A stretch of DNA of 64,000 bases from Owenia fusiformis (lineage: Eukaryota > Annelida > Polychaeta > Sabellida > Oweniidae). The DNA is taken from the NCBI GenBank assembly GCA_903813345.2, contig CAIIXF020000006.1, positions 39,089,936 through 39,153,935 of the forward strand, written 5' to 3'. Shown here in pieces: positions 1 through 13,700 of this stretch. The position numbers and the translations under genes were made by a program. Position 1 is the first letter of the stretch; every line of letters starts with the position of its first letter. A model generated the notes under the pieces. It was not told where the DNA came from. It made no database searches and saw only the letters and a program-made list of their open reading frames with translations.

Positions 1-90
1 AACAAAATTATTTCATACATCTACTCTTTACATTGACATGGCTTTTTACAATGTAGGACACTTGAAATTATTTGTAAAGCTAGGAAATAG

Positions 91-394
91 GTCAAAAGTG
101 AATTTCGCGAGACAAAAATGGCGGCCATTTTGAAAATAGGCGAGCTTTTGAGCCAGGAGTCATAGGGGAGTTTTCTGTATTGATGTTGCACAGAAATAAC
201 TTAAAACAGGAATCCTATCGACAGAGGTTTTAAAACGTGCCAGTCAAAAGTGAATTTCGCGAGACAAAAATGGCGGCCATTTTGAAAATAGGCGAGCTTT
301 TGAGCCAGGAGTCATAGGGGAGTTTTCTGTATTGATGTTGAACAGAAATAACTTAAAACAGGAATCCTATCGACAGAGGTTTTAAAACGTGCCA
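91..394. repeat. Tandem duplication, two units of about 152 bp
   Basis: The stretch starting GTCAAAAGTGAATTTCGCG at 91 begins again at 243 and runs almost unchanged to about 394. The only difference I noticed is GCACAG against GAACAG. Near identity suggests a recent duplication. Both units contain the ATGGCGGCCATTTTGAAAAT type of motif that recurs in repeats near 42.0 kb. I see no gene in the first 750 bases. Confidence 0.85.
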
Positions 395-1141
395 CTATTG
401 TTGACGGACAGACGGACGGACGTCATTTGTTTTTGCTGCATTGGTTTCGGACGGACTGACAAGTGAGCGATTGCAAAAGCTCACCATGTGAGCTAATGAT
501 CATGGAAAATTGTATTTTTTTAAAAAGTAGGAACTTCTGAGGTTATTAGAAAATTGGAAGACAAGGAAGGATTATGGCTTTAAGATATTAGGGTTATACA
601 TTGCAATGAAACTAAAACAAAACATTCTTTTTCTCAAATATCACAGTGTATATTCAAATCACAAATACGATATCATACAATTACAATAAGGGTCTAGTGC
701 ACTTTCCATTATGATATCCCCATGAACAAAATGAATCATTTTAGGTGTAACATAGAGGTCGCAACGGTACTGAAAACCAGTACCGGTAACCGTCACGCTA
801 ATAACCGTACCGTTACCGAAATACCGGTAAAAATATGTAAGATAAAATGCCAATGCGCTGCCACCCCCACTTTGTTCCTAACCCGGTTCCTAACTCTCTC
901 CGTAGCTTCTCAAGTCTATGTGCATACATGGTGCAAGACCGTTTTGAACCCATACTGATGAACTTCACGAAATAGTATGTATCTTACGAATCAAGATGTA
1001 TTTTTAGATTTAAATGAAAAGTATTACACTTTTCAAACCATTTCTCAACTGTACTTATTAATAGCAAGCGACGTGCAGTATACATGGGGGTGGGGTAGGT
1101 AAAATAGATTTTAACAAAACCCAAAACTCCCGGTAACTATT

Positions 1142-2262
1142 CCTGCGTCATCCGTGTCAAGTGAACGCCAGTTTAATGCAGCTGGCAACACCATCACTTC
1201 CAAACGGGCACGACTTCAACCTGAGGTTGTCAATGCCTTGTTGTTCGTAAATGACTATTACAAACATAATTCAGTTTCTGGATCTGACGTTGACACTAGG
1301 GGAACATGGGGCAAAACTGCAATCTGGGGCAAAGTGGCCCATCGAAATATCTTTTGAACTATAAAAAGATGGTTCTTCAAAAGTCACATAATCGAATTGT
1401 GAAATTTCTGCCACCTTCTCGACCGCCCATTTTTAACCAAGCAGCGTCTCGCTTTACGTAAGAGGTAGTTCTACTTTTCACCCTCTTTTTGTAAATTACC
1501 CCTCCCACGAGAATCTCTAAAAATCCGGAACAATAGAATATCGTTTTAATTTAACATTTTACATAGAGTATGTACATTTATTCTTTATTTGTAAAAATGT
1601 CGAGCTTCAAATATTAGGCAAATGAAAATGACGTCTATTTGAAAATTCACATGTCTTTTGGGCAAAACGGCCCACACATGTTATAACATACACAAATCTT
1701 ATTGTGCAAGAACAATTGGTTTTCAAATATAACGGTTTTAGCATTTGGCTTGTACCTTATTTCCTTCCGACACATATCGAATGACTAGAATTATGGTAGG
1801 GGTTAAAAATACTTTATCTGTCAAAGATTTGAACGTCTGAGATAATATGTGTGTGGACGAGTCTTGTAATTTATTAATTTTGGTTTTAAAACCCATGTAA
1901 CAGAGGGTGAGCCGTTTTGCCCCACTCGCGACAATATTTTTGACCATTGAAAAATCACAGAAGGTAGTCCTAGGAAAGTATAAAACACTCGAAAATGTAA
2001 ACCACAAACCATTGATAAAGTGGAACATCAAAATGCGCGGTGATTGACAGATAAGAAAATACCCCGTACAGAACAACTTAAAATTAAATAGGGCCGTTTT
2101 GCCCCATGTTCCCTTACAACTACACCGGAACTGCCAAACATAACTTCAACCAAATCTGAACCTGAGCATGAAGCTACTACACCCGAACTGCCAAACATGG
2201 ACATCACACTTGAACTGCCAAACATGGAAATCACACCTGAACTGCCAAACATTGACATCTAA
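1142..2262 (+). pseudogene. hAT transposase C-terminal fragment, interrupted
   Basis: From 1142 the frame reads PASSVSSERQFNAAG, then a conserved RARLQPE...LLF stretch. This is the hAT C-terminal dimerisation domain (consensus SER.FS.AG...R..L.P..V..L.F). The frame is cut at about 1299 by an 814-bp element and appears to resume at about 2114 as an unusual tail of four degenerate T-P/L-ELPN repeats, ending at a TAA at 2260-2262. The N-terminal BED finger and the first catalytic Asp region are absent. A dead transposase remnant; the link between tail and domain is inferred from frame and repeat content. Confidence 0.7.
1300..2113. mobile_element. Nested TIR element inside the hAT relic
   Basis: It starts GGGAACATGGGGCAAAAC and ends with the complement of that motif (GTTTTGCCCCATGTTCCC), giving 18-bp inverted termini. 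It contains further GGGGCAAA.TGGCCC-type motifs. It separates two parts of the hAT reading frame. I recognise no coding region, and the target duplication is not clear. Confidence 0.65.
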
Positions 2263-2446
2263 ATGTCTATGTAAATGTACGCATCGTGAAAGTGGAAATT
2301 AAACGAAATAATTAAAAAAAACGACATGTCTTTTATTTCCCCGGGGATTATCGTCGGTTAACCGGTTAATAATTTCAATACCGGTAAATGCTCAATTCCG
2401 TACCGAAACCGTATAACCGGAATTACCGTCAGCCTCTAGTGTAACA

Positions 2447-4759
2447 TAAAGAATACAATGTCACATAATACTGTGGAAAATATTTGAGCGTTTGGACCCA
2501 CATGGGCTGAGGTTGAGGTCATTTAGTTCAGCAAGGGTGTATTGACTTGCCATTGAATGGGCTCCATTGACTTAACATGTGGATATCAATTCCAATGGAG
2601 GCCATTGGTTTCTATTGATTTTCACAAAAATACCTAAAATACACTATGACCTGAATCGATTGCAAATTAAATAATTTCACAGTATGACACAAATGGTATA
2701 TCACATCAGATGTGCAAATATAAAGTTTGCAATCGATTCAGGTCATACTTCAAATTAAAAGATTATACATTTTTTCCATCATTTTTTTCCTACAAAATGG
2801 CTATAGAAAAATGCTTCAAAAGCAACTTTTACACTTATGAAATCCCATACAACTTTGTAAATCCAAAGATTATACTGTTATGTTTCATTAATTAATAACA
2901 TATTTGGATAATATGTTGGGATGTGTAGGATGCAAATGGATTTTGACAGACACAAAAGACTTCTTGGTTTGGCATCTCTACCACTGTACACTTTATGATT
3001 GAATATTGGCCCTAATAAGTGGCCCCAGTGCTGAATATAGCTCAACAAGATACTAGTGTACATATAAATGTAATAATAAAAGCAGTATATTTATTTTTAA
3101 AAATCAGATGAATTTATTTTTTTCATGGGGAGATCATAATGGAGGGTGCACTAGATCCTTTATGTCTTGTAAATAAGTACTGCCTTTCCATCCATAATTG
3201 ATGTTGATGAAGATTGTGTTTCCAGTTTGATTTATGAACAACATTCATGGTTTTATTTATTATGTTCATTATAATGTACAATGTGATTGATATAGCTAGG
3301 TCTGAATATTAAATTCCAGCCAAATAGAGCCAGCACAATATTTCAACCTTTGTAACCCTTGCAAAACGATTTTCTTGCAATAAAAATGTGAAAATAGCTT
3401 AGGGTACTTGTAAGCCAATCTGATTTTAAGGTAGATATGTCTCGATATTTTTCACTAATTTTCATAATTATAAATACCGATAATCAATGAAAGGGACAAT
3501 ATTTTCACATTTGTAATTGTATGTGTATGCATGGTCCATGTGTATGTTACCATAATTCTTTATATCCACTTAAAATGTCAAAGATATTGCCCAATTTATA
3601 ATTATCAGATAATTTATTCATCACCAAAATTAGTAAAAATTATCAACATGCAGAACTTCCTTAAAGAGTTTAATCTCTCACTCAGTCACAATCATGTCAA
3701 CCAAAACTGTACTTGAGTTACATAATATAGGATTATACAGCTTACCATACGTGTGCAATCTATATAGCATCCACACTGACATCTTTACAGAATCATATAT
3801 AATTTTTGAATATAAACTAACTCAACCCAATAAGGCGAGTACTAAAGAATTTACTTACCTGCCATCTAAAAATCTGCTTGGAACTACCATTGGATTACCA
3901 TGCCAAGAGAACCAAGAGAATATACTAGGGATTATGGAATGCATTCAGCTTACATAATTTGAGAAATTATTGGCATACGTAAAACCTATTTAAAACAGCA
4001 TTTATCGTATTCAAAAGCGTTGAGCATCAATGATTCCCAGCCCTCTGAAGTTTGAAAAATAAAAATACCTGGGTGTTAATCCATGGATTATCTTTGAAAA
4101 CGAGAAATATATTTTTGGATTACATGGTGTAATCTTAAAGTAAACAAAATGTTTTAAAGTGTATTGATGTTTTTTGGATGAAAAACATAAGCGAAATTCA
4201 TGAAAAAATCCCCCGATTCGATTTATTCTACAAACAACTCGCCCCCACTTTGGTTCATCAGTTGCCAAAAAATACTTGTCACAAAGTGTTTTATTTTTTG
4301 GGACACTCGATATATCAAAGTTTGAATATTTCATCAAGGCTAACATCTATTTTCTTTATCTATAAAGAAACCCCCTGAATGAACGTTATTTCAGCTGAAA
4401 TTCATTTAAAAATAAATTCATTAATAAATAATCACTCCCAGCTATAACTATACTATATACATTAACCCCTATTACGTCCAAATGTTAAAGTTTGACATAA
4501 ATTTCTCTTGCTTTTTTTCTTAAATACATAATAACATTTTTAGATGGATAGTTCATTAACTTAACAGTGACGAAATGTTTAATTTGACAATATTGTAACC
4601 AGTAAACATTCGAAAGCAACCCCGATCCTGATATTCACACCTTTCGAATTTGGTATATCAGAACCTTGATAAATTACGTCACCTTTTCAAACAATAAAGG
4701 AACTATAACTCTCTTGTTTGCTCAACTTAAAGCTTGTTATTATGATAAACTTTTACATT
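2447..4759. other. No gene seen; 3' flank of DFPase-like copy A
   Basis: AT-rich sequence with only short, unconvincing open frames. The strand-symmetric motif TGACCTGAATCGATTGCAAA (2648) recurs inverted near 2728, so a small fold-back of about 100 bp is present. Nothing else is supported. Confidence 0.5.
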
Positions 4760-7700
4760 TCAAGCTATCTCCCAATATTTCTTCATTCCATTGTATTTCC
4801 ATTGTAGTTTCAATAATGCATCTCCAGTAATGTAGAACTCATTTGAGTTAGGCCTAAACTCTATATTGGTTGAGTGCCCCATTGGCATCTTTAATTGACA
4901 AGTCGGAGCACCTCCATTTGAGTCAAAGACGTATAGTATACCAGAGCTATATTCTGTGACTAATAGGTTCCCATTTTCATCAAAATCAATTCCGTCAATA
5001 ACATGATTGGCTATAAAAGTAAAAACAAATGAGCACTCAACTGATAAACTTACATATTTACAACTAGTTTCTTAAAAGATAATTAAATCAATTATTGGTC
5101 AATTTTACAGCATGTCTATAGATGTGGATATTGCATAGCGAGGTTTTGACTTACCAGGTAGATTTCCCCAAACTTGCTTGTTCTCAATTTGACAAGGGCC
5201 AACTATATCAAAGCTCCATAAAGGGGCACTTATATTGAATGATGACCCGAAAACTAGTTTCTTCGGAGTCCCATTGCTATCATGTTGCACAGCTATACCA
5301 TTGGGATATAGGAATCCAGTGGCAACTTTAATGATTTCATTAGTTGTCGTATTATAGCAGTACACACTCCCAAATGGAACCTTGAAATAATGTGAATGGA
5401 AATAGTAATAAATAAAACATGAGAGCTGTACATATATGCATGCGAAGTATTTTATATTAACATATCAACCACGACTCGCCTAAATGTCAAGCCAAGTGAG
5501 AACCGAATTAAAGTTATTAAAAAAATGAATGTTGCCACATTAATTTCATACATTTTAAAAAAAATGGTGAAAACATTTGTATTTAGATTTTGAAATGTAT
5601 AAATGCGGTCTCCCAAAAACAGTTAAAAAACGTTGGGCGAGACCAAAATGGACACAGCTAAATTAAATCTCCCGGCCGAACGTCCGCAATAGAGGGATAG
5701 CGTACATATAGAAAATTAGAAATATCCATATCGCTTCCGTACATTTGTACCTAAAATGTCAGTAGGTTTGAAATACGAAATGATTCTAATTTGGATAAAT
5801 GCCGCCTGATGGGACTTTATCAAATATGCAATGAATGAATATTACCGTCCTTGATTCCGTTAAGTTATTTGGTGCAATGGGGCCAAATGGTGCAGTAATC
5901 CACAGATTGCCATGATAGTCAAATATAAGGTCATTACATCCTTGCATGGGTTCATTCTTATTGTCTTTAGTTGCTACCTAAAATTAGAATAATTAGAAAA
6001 TATTTGCTAGAGTAAACATGCTGACTTAATGATCATAATAAACTTCAAAAATTAATTAAATCAATACCTATAAAAAGACTAACTTCCTTTTTAAAATATA
6101 GGGCTGACATACTATGTACTAGGAAAATCCATGCTTAAGCGTTGTGTTCAAACTCAAGATTAAATAATGAAGGTATATTTCATCTGACAACTACCATCAT
6201 AGCGGTTATAGCATATTAAAATAATGTAAAACATTAACGTTGATGACACGAGTGGTCGAAAATTTATTATATATTGTAGTCTAATTTTTCATTTCAAAAA
6301 CTTTTTTAATGATATTTTGTTCAAATTATTATCATTTCATTCAATACAGTTTTTCCCATGCATGTAGTTATAGGCAATTCTTTAAACCAACATCATAATC
6401 TAATTTGTTTGTGCTGGAGACATTATGAATTTGTTGAAAAATAATAAAAACAATTAACAGGATCTTAAGAGGTTCTGGACAAATCATTTGATTCTGGACT
6501 TGTCATATTTTTTTTTCAACGAAATCACATCCAAGGGTTGAATTTTTATAAGCTATTTAGAGAGTGAGTCCTGCCTAGTATTAATTTCAATAAAAAAGTT
6601 AAAATAGAACCCTATTTGAGAGTCAATCTAATACTTACATTACATTGATAAATTAAGGCAAATCCTGAAATATTTTTAAAGTGCATTTTTTATGAAATAT
6701 TATCCAGCAAGTATTAAGATGAAACGGTCTTATTTAAATAGAAACATTTTTCATTTTTAATTTAGGTGAAAACCCTTACACGATGATGTGTTTTCATAAC
6801 TTCTTTCATAAAATTCCATCAAGGGTCGAAGATAAAATGATCGAATTTAAGTGATTTAAGGATCACGAGAATATGTTTTCTTGGATACTTTCTATGAAAT
6901 CCCATCCAATGGTCAAGGTAAAATTTTGATTTTGATTTGGTATTAGGTCACGTGTTCCAAAGATCCATATAAGGCCCATAGAACCGTATAGGAACGTAAT
7001 TTTGAATGTCACGTGATAGATCCATATAAGGCTTTTAGAACCATGTCGGGAAAGATGAGGGGAAGCCCCTGACACATGTTTCACGATTTTATCCGAACGT
7101 TGTTCGGATCATTTCGGTTTTTATGCACTTCATTATTGTACCGAAGTTTGCCGATTCGATTCGTCGTATTTCGGAATCCTGGTGACAATTTTATACTCCA
7201 TTTGGAGTATTTTTGATCTACTTCTTATGACGAAAATTCCCGAACCTTGTTCGGATTAATCCGGATTTTCTGACCTACTTTATCTTCCGAGATTTCACGA
7301 GTTAACATTCGTCTCATTTCGGAATCCTGGTGACAATTTTATACTCCATTGGAGTATTTTTGATCTACTTCTTATGACGAAAATTCCCGAGCCTAGTTCG
7401 GATTAAACCGGATTTTCTGACCTACCTTATCTACCGAGATTTAACGAGTTACATTCGTCTCATTTCGGAATCCTGGTGACAATTTTATACTCCATCTACT
7501 TTTTCTGAATTTTGCCCTACTTGTTATATCTTGACAACAAGCAAATCAAAAAGTTCGACATGAACGGGTCTCGATCAACTAACAGAGGGCGTGGAAGCCA
7601 GGCGCGCTAACCATGAAAGAACAAAAGTATTATATATTTATACCGAGCGTCAATTCAAAATGATCCTCACTTTTGACTCCACTTAAATACGACTCGTCAG

Positions 7701-10700
7701 TTGTATCCAGAATGGGTGAACTCCTATGGCGCTAGTGAATAACCCAGTCCCAGGTGAGTGGTTCGTATCCCTCCGTGATATACTATTTTTGTTTTATTAA
7801 ATACGACAGAAAGGAGCAAGGTGTAGTTTAAAAACAAGACGTTAGTTTGTTTCAAAACAGTTTGGAAACATTAATCTCTGATAATTTAAGATTTTCCACT
7901 CCTGAAGGGCCTCTAGATCTATGAAATTCATTAATCCACTCAGTAAAAATACGATTTCTCTGCAACCTGATGTCCAATCAAGATCATTCAAATATATATG
8001 TGTTCCTGACACGTTTGGGCGTCCGGGAATAGCAAGGTCTACACAAAGTTTGCACGCGAAATTGACTTTAATTCATGACTGAAATCGGGAAGACAAAATT
8101 TGAGATTCACAAACAAAATTGCTTGTGAAAACTATTTACAAAAGTGTTCCAGAGACTCTAATCTACTTGGCTTAGGTTTTATTTGAAGATACATTGCCTT
8201 AATAAGCAGGTAGAGGGGCATACAGAATACGGAAGCAAATACTATGTTGAATTTTTTTTCTATATTTCAATTTGAACCTATTATTACATGTCACGTAGGC
8301 CAGTGTTTTATATGGGGATTATATGTACTTTACTTGTTTACATGAATGTAAATCATTACATGAAATATGCATTCTTCCGGGTTTAATCTGGGTTTGTATT
8401 GTCCTTTTGGGGCCTTTCGACTTTAAAACAAACCCTGCCTAAATGGATTGTGTCTAGGGAACGTTTTTGTATTGTTATTATAAACAATTCTGAAAGAATA
8501 TCACATATTTTTGTCTTCCCGATTTCAGTCATGATTTACGTCAATTTCTCGTGCAAACCGGATGCCAGAACGTGTCAGGAACATATAGATACTCGAATGA
8601 TGTTGATTGAACATCAAGGTGCAGAGAAGTCGTAATTTTACTGAGTGGCTTCACGAAAAAATAAGCAGCACTTTAGGCCACCTTAAATACAACTCGTCAG
8701 TTGTATCCAGTTGGAATCCCAGCGTATTTTTTTTATTATTTTTATTATATGGTTGTGCTTTGATTTTACGCTGAAAACATTTATAACTACGTCAAACTTA
8801 TATTAAAACATTTATTATCTTTTCAGTTGTATTAAAATGTAAAATATGATATATGTCAGCTTATTGCTTTCTGGGAAACAGTCAAGGTTTAAATTTGGTA
8901 CAATGAATCGGACACTTATGTAAATCGACATGGTTATAACATTGAGCTCAATGCAGTAAATTAGTTATTTCTATGAATCACAGCGGGATTGGTTTCATTT
9001 TATATGATTGCCAACTCTTGCGGTATTTTTGTAAATGCTTTTGACCGCGGTAAATGTGAAACTGATACAGTTGTGTATTATTCAGTTGTTTTATGTCTTG
9101 GTCACATTTGCTCCGATTTTCACTACGGCGCCCGGCCGATTGAGTATTGTGTTCAGAAATGTATTCAATTTTGAACAAAATACTCGCACCAAATGTGATC
9201 CAGGCATTACACAGCGGTATTTCGAACATACTATTGTTGCATAACCACGACCCAGCCAATTTTAAAATCATACTCCTTATTTAAATCCAACGATAGGAGC
9301 TCATGGAAAGTATACATTTTAACTTTTAAACATCTTTACAAATACTAGAAATCTACATGTTCGAGTGGATCACGAAGGGTCCCCACATAGCAGCAGTCTC
9401 CATAAAATGCAAAATACCTGTATTGATAACTTGACTTTGACTGATTTTTGAATTGAGATGAAGTTGTTGAAACCTCGTGATACCAGATACTAGTACCTAG
9501 ATGTGACCTTGAAATAATGTTGGCCAATACACATTGACTTTGACCTAAGGTCACCTAATCATGTGTCGTCAAGGGTCATTGTAGCCCTCAAGGTCCTTAC
9601 AACGCCAAATACTTAGATGTTAATTTTTGATCTTGAAACAAACTTGACCCAGTTACATTGGCCTTGAACTCAGTTCACCTAATCGTTGGTTGCCAAGGGT
9701 CACAGCAGCCCAAAGGACTTTATATCACCAAATACCTAGATATTGATATTTTACATAGGAATGACCTTGACTTCAGGTCACCTAATCATGCCTCATCAAG
9801 GGTCGAATCTCAGACCAAGGGTAAAAATGCGTAAACCTAGATATTGACATTTTAAAGAGAGAATCGGATCTAGCAAGCAGTCTAACAAAAAAATTGTTTG
9901 AATTTTAGAATATTTCTGGCTTATGTCATTCCTTTTCATGTCTATTTTCTAAAAATCCCCAAAGTGCACACTTTATTTCAGGAAAACTAAAGAGTTTACA
10001 ACAATGACTTTTGTATATTTCTTCTATAAGAATGGTTACTTATTATTTACAATTTTGCACTTTTAATCTATTATAACTTCATCAATTTCTAACATATCGT
10101 AAATATTTTGTGAGATATTGTATTTGAGATTGTAAGGAACAGTGTACGTCAGTTGTACATGTTGCTTGTAATTTTGTCACCTCCATATATCTGATTCTGC
10201 CTTTAACCTAGAATGACTTTGACCTCTGACCTTAGTAGAACGCTCACTGGCCCATCAAGTATGAGGGCAAAAGGAGATGTCGAGACCTACTATAAAGAAT
10301 GTTCGGTCTGTCTGTCATTTTGTCTGTCTGTCGGGACATCTCCTTCTACACCATTTAACCTTAGTAAGTTGGTCTCCGAAGGTCAGAGTTAAGTTCATTC
10401 AAAGGTAAACGATCAATGCCTAGGTATTTGGCGTTTGATGATACTATGGCCCTTGGCGTATTATGAATTATTAGATGAACTGAGGTCAACATTAATGTTT
10501 CTTGTACAAGGTCATCCCAAGGTCAAAGATAAATATTTAGGTATTTTACGTTTCAAGACCTTTGGACAAATTCGATTCAATTCAAGAATCGGTCAAGGTC
10601 AAAAAATCAATATACAGGTATTTTGTATTTTTTGTAAAGATGTATTAAAGTTAAAATGTATACAGAGATAAAATAGGTTAGCTCCCATCGTTTCCTTGTG

Positions 10701-13700
10701 TATAGGTTTATGTCTCTGCGTAATAACGCAGATGCGAGCAGGTAGTTACCAGTCTCACCACAAGGTGGCTCGTTTGGGTCAGATAGCATGGCGGGTATGG
10801 TAGAAAGTTCCCTTTAACTTAAAGTACATCTGTTTTCGTAGTTCAATTTTCATATCACCCTTAAAATGTATCTAATAGCAATGCAAATTAAAATATGTCC
10901 AGTGAAAGAAAATGCAATACAAGAATAGATATTTCACTTTTTGTGATTTTGTAACAATGGGGTTATTTTTTGAATAAGGCATTGAAACAACTTTAAAAAG
11001 TGAGCAATGTCAGTGTTGTGATAATAACGCCCCTCATACCTATTTATTACAGGTCGTGTAGACCATTGTTGCCTGATTTATTGCAAAAACATTGACTTTT
11101 GCACGTTGATGATGATGATGATGCGCCTTTTATAATAGATCTCATATCTTAGAAGCGTATCAGTTCAAAAAAAATACTAGAAGACCTTACATATTTTGCC
11201 ATGCACTGCGCCTATTCATTTGGCAATTCAGTTGTAAATTTTATCTTGAAAAAAATAAATCTTCCTTTGTTGAGTTTTTTTGCAGAAATCGCCTACTCCC
11301 CCCCCCCCTCCATCCATTTTGTATGATCACCAGGCGTGATTTAAGCTGCTGATATTCTTCTTTAAACGAGTCTGATCTTCAAAATCTATAAGTTGGACTC
11401 CCTTTATAGAAGCTTTGAACTGAATTTGCAATGCTTAATGCTGAAATTTGATTGTTTATCCAACTAATCAATCCAATCTGTGCTAGCGATTCATAGGGCG
11501 AGCCCTCGGGATATTTCCAGGGTTCGTACACACCTGCAAATGTCAGGGAAATTGACTTAATTTTCCAAGTGCTGGAAATGTCAGGTAATTTTAAAATTAG
11601 GTCAAAAGGGCCAAAGATGACCGGGAATTTTGAAACGGTATCAATGTCAGGGAAATGTGTTGAAAAAATAATGTTATAGAAAAAAAATTTAGGACTATGA
11701 CAGGATATCAATGAAATCCAAAATGTAATATTTAGTTACTTCCTGCGAAAGCTATTTGGATTTTGATATAATAGCTTTCCCACGGAGCATTTGGACAGCT
11801 CAATGATCGTGACCTTTGAAATCGAATTAAGTCGATCCGCGGTTTACTTTTGGTCTCTAACTGTGTCTTACATCAGTATCATCAATCCGTGTAAGTATTG
11901 GAGCGCTGGAGTACTTCTTTTTCGATCAAGACTTGTAATTCGTTAGTCGAGTGAATCGTTTTACTGCCAAATTCCAATATGGCGGTTTCTGCTCGGACAT
12001 TTTCGTAAATCTCCGGAGGTTGTCCGAACCTAACTAATTCTCAAAATTCATTTCGTTCGTTGCGTATCTCGCACCTAGCAAACCGCCATATTGGAAATAG
12101 GTCTGTAAAACTTTAACTCGATGAACAATTTACAAGTCTTGATCGAAAAAGAAGTACTCCAGCGCTCCAATACTTACACGGATTGATGATACTGATGTAA
12201 GACACAGTTAGAGACCAAAAGTAAGCCGCGGATCGACTTAATTCAATTTCAAAGGTCACTATTGATCAGCTGTTCACTTCTCCGTTTGAGAGCCATAAGT
12301 TTCAAAATCTAACATGGCTCTCGAAGTGAGTAAATATTTAGTTGATTCCACAGGCTAAAGTATGAAAATGTATAACATATATCTAAAAATTTTACACTGT
12401 CTTGATTAATGAATTTCATAGATCTAGAGGCCCTTCAGGAGTGGAAAATCTTAAATTATCAGAGATTAATGTTTCCAAACTGTTTTGAAACAAACTAACG
12501 TCTTGTTTTCAAACTACACCTTGCTCCTTTCTGTCGTATTTAATAAAACAAAAATAGTATATCACGGAGGGATACGAACCACTCACCTGGGACTGGGTTA
12601 TTCACTAGCGCCATAGGCGTTCACCTATTCTGGATACAACTGATGAGTCTTATTTAAGTGGAGTCAAAAGTGAGGATCATTTTGAATTGACGCTCGGTAT
12701 AAATATATAATACTTTTGTTCTTTCATATCGGTAGCACGTTGGCCTCATGGTTAGCGCGCCTGGCTTCCACGCCCTATGTTACTTGATCGAGACCCGTTC
12801 ATGTCGAACTTTTTGATTTGCTTGTTGTCAAGATATAATAAGTAGGGCAAAATCCAGAAAAAGTAGATCAAAAATACTCCAATGGAGTATAAAATTGTCA
12901 CCAGGATTCCGAAATGAGACGAATGTAACTCGTTAAATCTCGGTAGATAAGGTAGGTCAGAAAATCCGGTTTAATCCGAACTAGGCTCGGGAATTTTCGT
13001 CATAAGAAGTAGATCAAAAATACTCCAAATGGAGTATAAAATTGTCACCAGGATTCCGAAATACGACGAATCGAATCGGCAAACTTCGGTACAATAATGA
13101 AGTGCATAAAAACCGAAATGATCCGAACAACGTTCGGATAAAATCGTGAAACAGGTGTCAGGGGCTTCCCCTCATCTTTCCCGACATGGTTCTAAAAGCC
13201 TTATATGGATCTATCACGTGACATTCAAAATTACGTTCCTATATGGTTCTATGGGCCTTATATGGATCTTTGGAACACGTGACCTAATACAAAATCAAAA
13301 TCAAAATTTTACCTTGACCATTGGATGGGATTTCATAGAAAATATCCAAGAAAACATATTCTCGTGATCCTTAAATCACTTAAATTCGATCATTTTATCT
13401 TCACCCCTTGATGGAATTTTATGAAAGAAGTTATGAAAACACATCATCGTGTAAGGGTTTTCACCTAAATTAAAAATGAAAAATGTTTCATGAAAAATAT
13501 CATCATGTTATGATTTGTATTTAAATAAGACCGTTTCATCTAAATACAGGGTGACCGGAAAAAAAGGAGACCATTGAAGTAATCAATTTCTCCTAAACTA
13601 GACAAGTGCCATCAATGAAATTTTGCATACACTGGAACAGTTATATGGAAATTTGTTACTGAAGGTTTCAATACAAGCATTCAACTGGTTCAGGAGCTAT

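Larger units (their letters stand above)
753..2438 (+). mobile_element. hAT-family DNA transposon relic
   Basis: The ends are short inverted repeats starting TAGAGG, flanked by the same 8-bp duplication GTGTAACA at 745-752 and 2439-2446. Eight-base target duplications are typical of hAT elements. The inside carries the C-terminal dimerisation region of a hAT transposase. The subterminal regions are rich in ACCGGT/TACCGG motifs on both sides, possible transposase-binding repeats. Most of the transposase is missing, so the element is a deletion derivative. Another TIR element lies within it. Confidence 0.8.

Noticed and set aside
6863-7084. 73-aa frame repeated at 13146-13367
   Set aside because: Identical only because it lies in the inverted arms of the TTAA element; no domain, and Phe/Ile-rich composition is what AT-rich DNA gives.
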